A stretch of DNA of 64,000 nucleotides from Candidatus Zhuqueibacterota bacterium (lineage in GTDB: Bacteria > Zhuqueibacterota > Zhuqueibacteria > Thermofontimicrobiales > Thiofontviventaceae). The notes under the pieces were generated by a model. The model did no database searches. It saw only the letters and a list, made by a program, of their open reading frames with translations, and was not told where the DNA came from. Position numbers and translations under genes: made by a program. Each line of letters starts with the position of its first letter. The first letter of the stretch is position 1. The stretch lies in assembly GCA_016931935.1 (NCBI GenBank), contig JAFGDW010000157.1:1-64000 (forward strand). The letters are read 5' to 3'. Below, in pieces: positions 53,527 to 61,280 of the stretch.

Positions 53527-55269
53527 ATGAAGCAATATCAGGATTATTATACCAAACATTATCTTATCACCAATCAAAATCTTGTTTATGTGCCGTGGGC
53601 GGTCATTTTAGGCTGGCTTGCATGGAAATGCTATGAGATGTTTATGTTTCCGGGTTTTTCATTTGGTGATGACGGACAATACTTAAACCTGGCGTCGTCG
53701 ATCGCCAGTGGAAAGTTGCGCTTGCCGTTGCTCGATGGCTGGTTGAGAGCTTCGGAATATTTTTTCCTTCATGGCATCATTCAAAGCGGCATCATGGCCG
53801 TTTGGATGGAAATTATCGGATTTCAACATTGGTTTTGGGCAGCTAAAGCTGTCCCCCTCACGTTTGGTCTGGGAACGCTACTATTTCTATTTTTTACGTT
53901 CCGTCAGGAACAGATTCCGGCAAGTTGGAGCAGCGTTTTTCTTTCAATTACAGCGTTCGATGCATTTTTTATGTCACAGGCATTTGCCCTTCGCCCGGAT
54001 ATGGCGTTGTCGTTTGCTTATCTCGTTGCCATTTACAGTTTATATTTAACCTGGAAACAACCGTTACCACGAAATGCGTTAGTCGCCGGCATAACGTCCG
54101 GGACTGCCCTGCTGGTAAAATTGGAGGCTTTAACGATTCTCCCAACAGCGGCACTTGTCCTGTTGTTTTGTGTGGATTCGTTCAGCTCGCGCATAAAGCA
54201 GATCGGTTTGTATCTTGTCGGGTTGGCGTTTGTTATATTACCGTATGCACTGTGGATTATGATGAACGATAAGCGTCTGGATATTTTCCTGCTGCAATTC
54301 AGTTATACAAATGGCAATGGATTGTTCGATTCTAGTCGACAGTTACCGGGAACTGCAGCACAAATTCCCGATTTGGCATATCATTTTTTTTATCGACTGT
54401 ATCGGCTCATGCAGGCCACGGTAGCGACATTTCTGAACGGACCGAAATCAATGGCGAGCTGGCTTGTTCTTACCGGAATTATATGGGGATTGTTTAACTT
54501 CAGGAAGCAGAAAGCTCGCTTCTGGGTATTTGTTCTTGGAAGTGGCCTACTCACATTATCGACTTCCCATGCCATCCAGGCGGAGCGTATTCTGATGCTG
54601 TTGCCGGTAGCAGCGCTTTTGGGAGCGCATCTTGCCCATTTTTCACCCAAAATGTTCATCCGTTACAGTGGCATCGCAGGCGCCATCATATTATTAATAT
54701 TGATAGCTCAAAAAATCGTTGTGCCTTCGTTCGAACCACCCGGTGGCTTAAATTTAATGGCACTGATTATTTTGACATTAATTGGCATCATTGTATCATT
54801 GCTTCCGCGGCTGTCACAATATCGCATCAATCGCTGGTGTGAAGGAATTCTGATAGCATTTGTCGTTGTATCTGTATTTCATTCGGCTGTAAACAGTTTT
54901 TCACAACCTAAAAACGATCGACTCAGCCAAATAGAATTACGGCGGCAGCTTTATTCAAATTTTGCAGTTCCCGGAAATGTTATTGTTACAGATCCATCAA
55001 TATATCCGCTGTTTCCGCAGCATAATCAATTAATCTCGAGCACGTTATTTCAAATCGAGCGTTATTATCATTACTGGCCAATGTACCCTCAACTCGATGC
55101 ATCCATTCAGGCGAATGCAGTTGTATTGTCGGATTCAAGTTTTCAAAAATGGCAACAGGTCGAGCTGGCAAAGGATTTATTAAATAGTCAATTCTGGTTT
55201 TGGAAAACGATGCATTTATCAAACGGCAGGAATTATTATATTTTCACACGTCAAAACGCGCAGCGATAA
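53527..55269 (+). CDS. GT-C type membrane glycosyltransferase, PMT/ArnT-like (copy 2)
   Basis: The 580-residue protein has about 11-12 membrane helices. The first periplasmic loop holds FGDDGQYLNLASSIASG, the acidic motif of GT-C (GT39/GT83-like) enzymes, and the second loop has QAFALRPDMALSF, whose R-P-D is a family mark. The C-terminal 170 residues are soluble. It should transfer a sugar from an undecaprenyl-phosphate donor on the outer face of the membrane. A dedicated GT2 for the donor is present at 12846 or 33004. It comes directly after the glycosyltransferase remnant. Confidence 0.85.
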   Translation: MKQYQDYYTKHYLITNQNLVYVPWAVILGWLAWKCYEMFMFPGFSFGDDGQYLNLASSIASGKLRLPLLDGWLRASEYFFLHGIIQSGIMAVWMEIIGFQHWFWAAKAVPLTFGLGTLLFLFFTFRQEQIPASWSSVFLSITAFDAFFMSQAFALRPDMALSFAYLVAIYSLYLTWKQPLPRNALVAGITSGTALLVKLEALTILPTAALVLLFCVDSFSSRIKQIGLYLVGLAFVILPYALWIMMNDKRLDIFLLQFSYTNGNGLFDSSRQLPGTAAQIPDLAYHFFYRLYRLMQATVATFLNGPKSMASWLVLTGIIWGLFNFRKQKARFWVFVLGSGLLTLSTSHAIQAERILMLLPVAALLGAHLAHFSPKMFIRYSGIAGAIILLILIAQKIVVPSFEPPGGLNLMALIILTLIGIIVSLLPRLSQYRINRWCEGILIAFVVVSVFHSAVNSFSQPKNDRLSQIELRRQLYSNFAVPGNVIVTDPSIYPLFPQHNQLISSTLFQIERYYHYWPMYPQLDASIQANAVVLSDSSFQKWQQVELAKDLLNSQFWFWKTMHLSNGRNYYIFTRQNAQR

Positions 55270-55667
55270 TCGGTTCATAACAGTTAAAATTCAAACGACC
55301 GTTCATATTTCCTATAAACAATTCATTTGGTCAAGTATTTATGCATTTGCATTTTTAAAAACAACTAATCAGCGCAACCCTTACTTCTAAACGTAAACTG
55401 TGAATTTCATCCGGGCTATTGACTAATTCTTTAAAGCACGGTTTCATTGTTTCGTCATCCATTCTTTTCTCTACAAAATCCACAAATAGCATTTTTCACA
55501 GATATTCATAACTAATGGTTATACACAAATTGGCATCCTATTGACGTGTTCATTCTAAAAACCAGGAATGGCACAAATGAACACCAATTTAATTCTGTCA
55601 AGTTTTATAAAAACAATAATTGAAGGCTCGAATAATTATAGATATCTTTCTCATGAAGGCTGTAAAT
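55270..55667. other. Intergenic region with a dispersed repeat
   Basis: No gene is seen except for upstream in-frame codons of the next gene. It contains the second copy of the 67-bp repeat at 55551-55617. The AT-rich sequence upstream may hold a promoter, but no element could be fixed. Confidence 0.5.
55551..55617. repeat. Diverged 67-bp dispersed repeat, copy 2
   Basis: This copy shares identical ends (CATTCTAAAAACC and TTATAAAAACAAT) and total length with 11788-11854. It sits about 50 bases before the next gene start. The middle has diverged by many substitutions but no gaps. Confidence 0.6.
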
Positions 55668-56495
55668 ATGCAAACAACATGGTATCAACGATTCAAAAAC
55701 GAACTAAATTTCATTTTTAAAAACTATATTTCCCATCGAAACTGGTCGTTAAAAGAAGTAGGCGAATTTTGGGATAGCGTTGCCGACGCGAATGATATCA
55801 ACGAAAGCACCTATTCCTATTTTCGCAGATTTACAGATGGGTACGACTTGTGTTCCATCGCTCCCAAGAGCAGGATATTGGATATTTGTGCCCGAACCGG
55901 AAACGGTACAATGTATTTCCACGAGCGCGGTCGGGTTGGGCATGCAGTGTGTGTGGATGTATCCAGGGATTATCAGGATATCTGTACCGATTATTTGCAA
56001 CAGGCCGGTGTTCCGGCTGAACATTTGTTAATTGATGATTACCAAATTCCGCAACCGGATGAATCATTTGACGCAATTTTATGTTTTGAAACAGTCGAAC
56101 ATGTCAGCGAGCCTCAGGAATTATTAACTTCTTTGCGTCGGTTGCTCAAGCCATATGGAGAAATAATCATTACGACTCCCAATTTCCTGTGGGAACCAGT
56201 TCACTGGCTGGCAGCTATTACCGGAATTCATCGCAGCGAAGGGCCACATCGTTTCCTGCGGCGCCACACACTGCGACGATTGATAAAGAAAGCTGACTTG
56301 AAAATTATTACAGAATCAACAACAGTGCTAATCCCTGGGGGACCTGCTTTTTTAATAAAATTCGGAGAGTTTTTAGAACATATATTACCAGAAACCATTA
56401 AACGGTTTTTCGGCCTCAGACGAATATTTATTTGTACAACTAATGTGGATGAAGATGAGATAAAGGAAGAAACGTATGTTGCAGTCGAAGATTAA
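55668..56495 (+). CDS. SAM-dependent methyltransferase with altered motif I
   Basis: The 275-residue protein is a class I methyltransferase. Its motif I reads ILDICARTGNGTMYF near 70, where the first two glycines of the usual D-x-G-x-G-x-G are replaced, while acidic motif II (VCVDVSRDYQDI) and CFETVEHVSEPQELL are intact. This may lower but not abolish SAM binding. I chose ATG 55668 with GAAGG eight bases before, over ATG 55653 and TTG 55620. It overlaps the next gene by 20 bases. Substrate unknown. Confidence 0.78.
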   Translation: MQTTWYQRFKNELNFIFKNYISHRNWSLKEVGEFWDSVADANDINESTYSYFRRFTDGYDLCSIAPKSRILDICARTGNGTMYFHERGRVGHAVCVDVSRDYQDICTDYLQQAGVPAEHLLIDDYQIPQPDESFDAILCFETVEHVSEPQELLTSLRRLLKPYGEIIITTPNFLWEPVHWLAAITGIHRSEGPHRFLRRHTLRRLIKKADLKIITESTTVLIPGGPAFLIKFGEFLEHILPETIKRFFGLRRIFICTTNVDEDEIKEETYVAVED

Positions 56496-57477
56496 ACGTG
56501 TGCTTGTATCCGGTGCCAATTGTGACATCGGGCCGTATGTTATTCGTATGTTAGAACATAATGGTCTCATAACAAAGGTGATGATTCCATCGCAGACAGA
56601 TGCTTCGCGTTTGAATGGCATCTCCAATGAAATTATAGTGGTTGACTTTCCGGACATACAATCTGTTCAACACGCAGTGAACGGTTGTGACGCCGTCGTC
56701 CACCTTGCGCCAAATTCCAATTCAAATAATAATAACAAATCCGCGCGTACCATGACAAGTCGCACGTGTCATTTGGTGGAAGCCTGCCATATGCAGGATG
56801 TAAATCGATTTATTTATGTTAGTTCAGTAAGTACAATCCACCCTGAGCCAAATTCCTACTCACATTATGCACAGGCTGCAGAAAATTGTGTTACACAATC
56901 AGGCTTGGATTATACAATACTTCGCCCGGCTATGATCTACGGTAAAGGCAGCGATGATCTCAATTATATCGTTAAAAAAATTATCAACTTTCACAATTTT
57001 ACTCCGATACCCGGCGTTGGACGACATCTTATCCAACCGGTTTATGTGTGGGATGTTGCGGATGCTATTTTCAAATGTCTGTTTCAGCCGCGATCAATCA
57101 CCAAATCATATAACATCGGTGGCCGTGAGACAATTTCGTACCATAATCTAATTTTGATGATACAGGATATGTTAGGAATTAAAAAACATATCGTGCCAAT
57201 TCCGCCAACTATCTATCGGTTAGTGAGTAAAATAGCCCGATCACTACAAAACCACAATTGCCCGATAGAGAATTTTTACATGGATGATGCAAATATTTCC
57301 CTGGATATTTCAGCCGCGATGCGGGATATGGATTATTCGCCGCATTTCCTGCAACCGACTTTACTTAAGGTGCTCGATCAAATAATTAATGATCGTGATG
57401 ATACCCAGGTTCCAGATGAGTTTGATAATATTATGCTGCCAATTACCGAAACACGGATGTTTACAAATCGGGTTTGA
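56476..57477 (+). CDS. Atypical SDR/NAD-dependent epimerase-like protein
   Basis: The 333-residue protein has an extended SDR fold. The nucleotide loop reads VSGANCDIGPYV, which keeps a G-x5-G pattern, followed by GCDAVVHLAPNS, YVSSVSTIHPEP, LRPAMIYGKGSDD and the VYVWDVADAIF segment. The active-site Tyr lies in NSYSHYAQAAENCV, but the Lys expected four residues later is Ala, as in some NDUFA9/NmrA-like atypical SDRs. It may thus bind NAD(P) without classic catalysis or act as a chaperone-like or reductase partner. It overlaps the methyltransferase by 20 bases. A hairpin follows the stop. Confidence 0.8.
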   Translation: MLQSKIKRVLVSGANCDIGPYVIRMLEHNGLITKVMIPSQTDASRLNGISNEIIVVDFPDIQSVQHAVNGCDAVVHLAPNSNSNNNNKSARTMTSRTCHLVEACHMQDVNRFIYVSSVSTIHPEPNSYSHYAQAAENCVTQSGLDYTILRPAMIYGKGSDDLNYIVKKIINFHNFTPIPGVGRHLIQPVYVWDVADAIFKCLFQPRSITKSYNIGGRETISYHNLILMIQDMLGIKKHIVPIPPTIYRLVSKIARSLQNHNCPIENFYMDDANISLDISAAMRDMDYSPHFLQPTLLKVLDQIINDRDDTQVPDEFDNIMLPITETRMFTNRV

Positions 57478-57515
57478 ATTATTTCATAATTTCTTATAGG
57501 CTTCGTTTCGCTTAC

Positions 57516-57544
57516 AAACCAGGTATTTCAGAAATACTTGGTTT
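57516..57544 (+). terminator. Terminator-like hairpin after the SDR gene
   Basis: AAACCAGGTATTTC pairs with GAAATACTTGGTTT over 14 positions (one G-T) around a minimal loop. It is 38 bases past the stop at 57477. The following sequence has only short T-tracts (GTTTATTATC), so termination may be partial. It separates two transcript blocks of the locus. Confidence 0.5.
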
Positions 57545-57650
57545 ATTATCCTGAAAAAAATTACGATGCACAATTTTTGAAAAAGATATGAATATCTAAA
57601 TATGTTCATTTAAAATTACCACAAATGTAAACCACTAATCCTGGACATTC

Positions 57651-58988
57651 ATGAGCACAGAACTATCATTTAATACGTTGGAAAAGCAGGTGATTCGGGC
57701 AAAACTTTGTACCCATTGCGGTACGTGCGAAGGCGTTTGTCCTGATGATGCAATCCAGATGGATGATGTGATGGGTCATTGTTTGCCTCGATTGATCGGG
57801 ACGTGTAGCGAATGCGGTGCATGCATCCGTTGCTGCCCCGGGGGAAATGTTAATTTCTCAGAATTAACGCCGGCGCTTCCACCATTTGATGACGATGGCT
57901 GGTTGGGCAGGTATCGTTCCATTTGGTTGGCGCATGCTGCAAAAAAATCGATCCGATTAAAGGGCGCAAGTGGCGGGATAGGGACTGCTCTGGCCCACTA
58001 TCTGATTCGTAAAAAACACGTGGATGCTGTAGTCACGCTGGATTTCGACGCAAACATGCCCTGGATCCCAATCGTTAAAATTATTTCGCAGCCGGACCAC
58101 ATTATGCGTGCGGCGCAAAGCAAATATTTCATTTATCCGCAAAATCGCATCCTGCGCATACTACGCAATCAACCAGTGGATCACGTGGCGTTCTTTGCTT
58201 TACCATGCCAGGTACACGGATTGCGCAAGGCAATCCAAAATAATATTCCCGGTACCGAAAAAATTCGATATATTATTGGGCTTTATTGTGGTAACAATTT
58301 ATATTATGATGCCACACGCAGCATTTTCAGACGGTTTGGCATTACTGATTTCAACCGAATTCGTTCGCTATCGTACCGCACCGGCGCGTATCCCGGTCAT
58401 TTTGAAGTTCAATACGATCAGCAGCGCTATCGTCTCGACAAATTTTCATTTAATTATCTGTCGTTTTTCTTCACAGCGTTTCGTTGTTTGTATTGCACGG
58501 ACCTCGCCAATGAACTGGCGGATATTTCCCTGGGCGATGCCTGGCGTGGCACTGTAACAGAAACCGATATTGCCGGAACAAACGTTGTTATCATCCGGAA
58601 TCCCGAATTGGGCGAGATATTCCAACAAGGTATAAAGAATGATTATTTTGTAGCCAATGAAATTTCCGCTACCGAGGCGCGGCGTATGCATGCCAATGTG
58701 TTATCCAATAAAAAAATAGGTGCAGCAGCTCGAATTGCCTGGTTACGACGTTTTAAACGACCGGTTCCCGAATATGATAACACCCAAATTTATATTTCAT
58801 TCCGCCGGCACGTGTTAGAAGGCTTCACGCTGGTGCTGTTACGCGTACTACGCATCCGTATCATCCGATCACTGTCACATCGCATATCCATGGTACTCAT
58901 CAAACCGTTGATGCAATTTTTTCGCGGCTCATGGCGCAAACAGTCCATGAAATCGATCAACAAATTAATCTCAGAAAAAACTTCATGA
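57651..58988 (+). CDS. FrhB-like (coenzyme F420 hydrogenase beta subunit family) iron-sulfur protein
   Basis: The 445-residue protein starts with two [4Fe-4S] ferredoxin motifs, CTHCGTCEGVCP (Cys20, 23, 26, 30) and CSECGACIRCCP (Cys52 onward). The FrhB N-domain (LKGASGGIGTALAHYL) and FrhB C-domain follow, with FALPCQVHGLRKAI, IIGLYCGNN and CLYCTDLANELADISLGDAW. In bacteria these proteins are common in surface-glycan loci, where their reaction is not known. They could reduce a sugar or lipid intermediate with ferredoxin or flavin. The C-terminal 80 residues are basic and helical. It is coupled by ATGA to an uncharacterised gene. Confidence 0.88.
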   Translation: MSTELSFNTLEKQVIRAKLCTHCGTCEGVCPDDAIQMDDVMGHCLPRLIGTCSECGACIRCCPGGNVNFSELTPALPPFDDDGWLGRYRSIWLAHAAKKSIRLKGASGGIGTALAHYLIRKKHVDAVVTLDFDANMPWIPIVKIISQPDHIMRAAQSKYFIYPQNRILRILRNQPVDHVAFFALPCQVHGLRKAIQNNIPGTEKIRYIIGLYCGNNLYYDATRSIFRRFGITDFNRIRSLSYRTGAYPGHFEVQYDQQRYRLDKFSFNYLSFFFTAFRCLYCTDLANELADISLGDAWRGTVTETDIAGTNVVIIRNPELGEIFQQGIKNDYFVANEISATEARRMHANVLSNKKIGAAARIAWLRRFKRPVPEYDNTQIYISFRRHVLEGFTLVLLRVLRIRIIRSLSHRISMVLIKPLMQFFRGSWRKQSMKSINKLISEKTS

Positions 58989-59497
58989 ATCAATCAACTA
59001 TCGGCATTTTTTCATACCATTGGAATCCGGACTGGATAATTGGCAAAACCCGAATTCAATCGCGCTGGACCCAGCCATGGTCATTATATAAACAGGTATT
59101 ATGGTACAAGGCTCGTCCGCGCCGGGAAGCATATATGCAAGAGTTGTTCGAGACCTATTATCCCGACGGCATATTCATCAATATTGATAACGAGCCGGAT
59201 TGGCAACACCATATCGTGTCGGCATCGACAATCGTTTTACTTTACCCGGATGCAACCGGATTGGGATTTATGTCCGTCGAACGGACAATATGGAAACAAA
59301 AACGCATGTGGGCAAATATAAAGGTAATGAACGGACGGCGTCGGCAATTTGTTATTAATTGGTCGGTTTACATACAGTTACTAATTCGCCGGATTTTAGA
59401 GCGCACCATGCTGATCGAATTGTGTGCCACAATCCCGTTTGTATTGATAACGCCTATTCTGCTGCTGATTGATCAACGGAGACATGCACATGAATGA
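58985..59497 (+). CDS. Uncharacterised protein with C-terminal membrane helix
   Basis: I do not recognise this 170-residue protein. It starts MNQSTIGIFSYHWNPDW, is rich in Trp, Arg and Tyr in its first 90 residues (QSRWTQPWSLYKQVLWYK), includes SASTIVLLYPDATGLGF, and ends with a membrane helix (LCATIPFVLITPILLLI). The ATG at 58985 overlaps the FrhB-like stop, and an in-frame ATG at 58931 inside that gene is rejected. Its stop overlaps the next methyltransferase start region. It may be the membrane partner of the FrhB-like enzyme. Function unknown. Confidence 0.72.
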   Translation: MNQSTIGIFSYHWNPDWIIGKTRIQSRWTQPWSLYKQVLWYKARPRREAYMQELFETYYPDGIFINIDNEPDWQHHIVSASTIVLLYPDATGLGFMSVERTIWKQKRMWANIKVMNGRRRQFVINWSVYIQLLIRRILERTMLIELCATIPFVLITPILLLIDQRRHAHE

Positions 59498-60386
59498 GAT
59501 GGACCAGGAACTTCGTGCGTTCATGAGCGACGTCAAACAGGAAATTCAACAATTCTGGGACGAACGACCGCAGACTTATGGCGACACACACGGTGTTGCA
59601 TCGTATGATGGTCAATTATTTGAACCGGGTACGAGAGAATTTTTCCAACGGTTGGATAAAGAATTTACTAGCTGGAACCATCCACTGCACAATCAAAAGC
59701 CGTTCGACCGACTGTTTCCATTTGATCATTACGGACCCGGCCACCAGGTGCTGGAAATCGGTTGCGGTATGGGCACGATGGCAATGCAATGGGCGCTACA
59801 TGGTGTGGAACTGAGTGCAATCGATTTGAACCATTATGCAGTCACGCAAACCCGGACACGCTTCGAATTATTCCAATTAACCGGCGACATTCGGCAAGGC
59901 GATGCCCGAAATCTGGATTTTCCTGACCAGCAATTTGATTACGTGTATTCGTGGGGTGTGCTGCATCACTCACCTAATCTGGAAAAATCGCTTGCTGAAT
60001 TAATACGTGTACTTAAACCGGGTGGACGCTACGGTATTATGCTCTATCATCGGCATTCGTTTCTGAATTGTTACTGGACACACTTCATCGAAGGCTTTCT
60101 ACATTACGAACATCGATTTCTTGGGCCACTGGAACTCAGCAGTCGTTATGGGGACGGCTATGCACAGGAAGGCAATCCACACACCTGGCCGGTGACTCGT
60201 AAGGAAATTATTGCTATGCTTCGCCCCCACTCCGCTGAACTTGCCACTAGAACACTGGGGACGGAGTTGGATAGTATGTTCAAACTGATGCTACCGGGCA
60301 TCGGAGTGCTGCTTCCGCGAGCAGTCAAAAAATGTTGGGCCCGGAGGTTCGGGTGGAGTTTATGGATATATGGGGTAAAAAAATGA
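59490..60386 (+). CDS. SAM-dependent methyltransferase
   Basis: The 298-residue protein is a class I methyltransferase with motif I VLEIGCGMGTMAMQW near 87, motif II SAIDLNHYAV, QGDARNLDFPDQQFDYV and SWGVLHHSPNLEKSL. The N-terminal 80 residues (IQQFWDERPQTYGDT) resemble those of lipid or sugar methyltransferases of glycan loci. I chose the ATG at 59490 because GGAG lies eight bases before; the earlier ATG 59484 is too close to it. The stop overlaps the next deacetylase ATG. Acceptor unknown. Confidence 0.87.
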   Translation: MNEMDQELRAFMSDVKQEIQQFWDERPQTYGDTHGVASYDGQLFEPGTREFFQRLDKEFTSWNHPLHNQKPFDRLFPFDHYGPGHQVLEIGCGMGTMAMQWALHGVELSAIDLNHYAVTQTRTRFELFQLTGDIRQGDARNLDFPDQQFDYVYSWGVLHHSPNLEKSLAELIRVLKPGGRYGIMLYHRHSFLNCYWTHFIEGFLHYEHRFLGPLELSSRYGDGYAQEGNPHTWPVTRKEIIAMLRPHSAELATRTLGTELDSMFKLMLPGIGVLLPRAVKKCWARRFGWSLWIYGVKK

Positions 60387-61279
60387 GCAATTATTTTTGG
60401 AACATATTGGCCAGACTGGCTTATCCGCTGTTCTGGGAACGTTACAAAAAACAGGCATCCGCCCTGGGATTAAGAGAACCGGTATTCGTGCTTTCATTCG
60501 ATTGCGACACGGATGCCGATGCCGAAGCCACTGTGGATATATTGGAATGGTTGACAGCACACGACATAAAAATCAGCCTGGCTGTCCCCGGTGAACAATT
60601 ATTAAAGCATGCCGATCTTTATCGGGCTGCTGCCGAACATGCCGATTTTATCAATCACGGCGCTCGCCCCCATGCCGAATGGCATGATGGCCGGTACTGG
60701 AGCACAACCTTTTACGACCAAATGTCAGTATCCGATGTGGTGAATGATATTGTACAGGGGCATCGGATAGTGTGTGACACGACCGGTAAAATTCCCCGGG
60801 GATTTCGCGCACCGCATTTTGCCCATGTGCAACACCCCCGTTTGCAAAGAAAAATTCATCACGCGTTACGAAAATTGAAATATGCCTATTCGTCATCGAC
60901 GCTTCCGCGTGAGGCATTTTTTAAGGCGCCAATTTATAAGATCGATGAAATCTATGAAATTCCTGTAACTGGCCGCTATAATGCGCCGTTCAATGTATTC
61001 GACTCATGGAGCCACGTTCACAGTCCTGAATTTCCGACGATTCTCCAAACGTATCCGCGTCGCTTACAGGATACTGTGGATGCCCTCCAGGAATTTAATA
61101 TTCCCGCAATTCTGAACTATTATGTCGATCCTTCGCACGTAATTAAACAACCATTATTTTACGAAACGCTATTAACAATTCAGGAGCAAGGTATCTTATT
61201 TTATAGTTTTGAAGATGTGCTTGTTCGTCTGCACCTGATCGAACAGCCGCACCCACAATATGAGGAAGCAACGCTATAA
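60383..61279 (+). CDS. NodB-like polysaccharide deacetylase (third copy)
   Basis: The 298-residue protein has the NodB core FVLSFDCDTDADAEATVDIL with the acidic metal site and catalytic Asp, ADFINHGARPHAEW (His site), and GFRAPHFAHVQ. The N-terminal helix (SNYFWNILARLAYPLFWERY) may bind the membrane. It should deacetylate a lipid-linked or nascent chain sugar. The ATG at 60383 overlaps the methyltransferase TGA, and an in-frame ATG at 60332 within that gene is rejected. It is followed one base later by AsnB copy D. Together with the AsnB and MTase genes it suggests a shared target. Confidence 0.85.
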   Translation: MSNYFWNILARLAYPLFWERYKKQASALGLREPVFVLSFDCDTDADAEATVDILEWLTAHDIKISLAVPGEQLLKHADLYRAAAEHADFINHGARPHAEWHDGRYWSTTFYDQMSVSDVVNDIVQGHRIVCDTTGKIPRGFRAPHFAHVQHPRLQRKIHHALRKLKYAYSSSTLPREAFFKAPIYKIDEIYEIPVTGRYNAPFNVFDSWSHVHSPEFPTILQTYPRRLQDTVDALQEFNIPAILNYYVDPSHVIKQPLFYETLLTIQEQGILFYSFEDVLVRLHLIEQPHPQYEEATL

Positions 61280-61280
61280 T

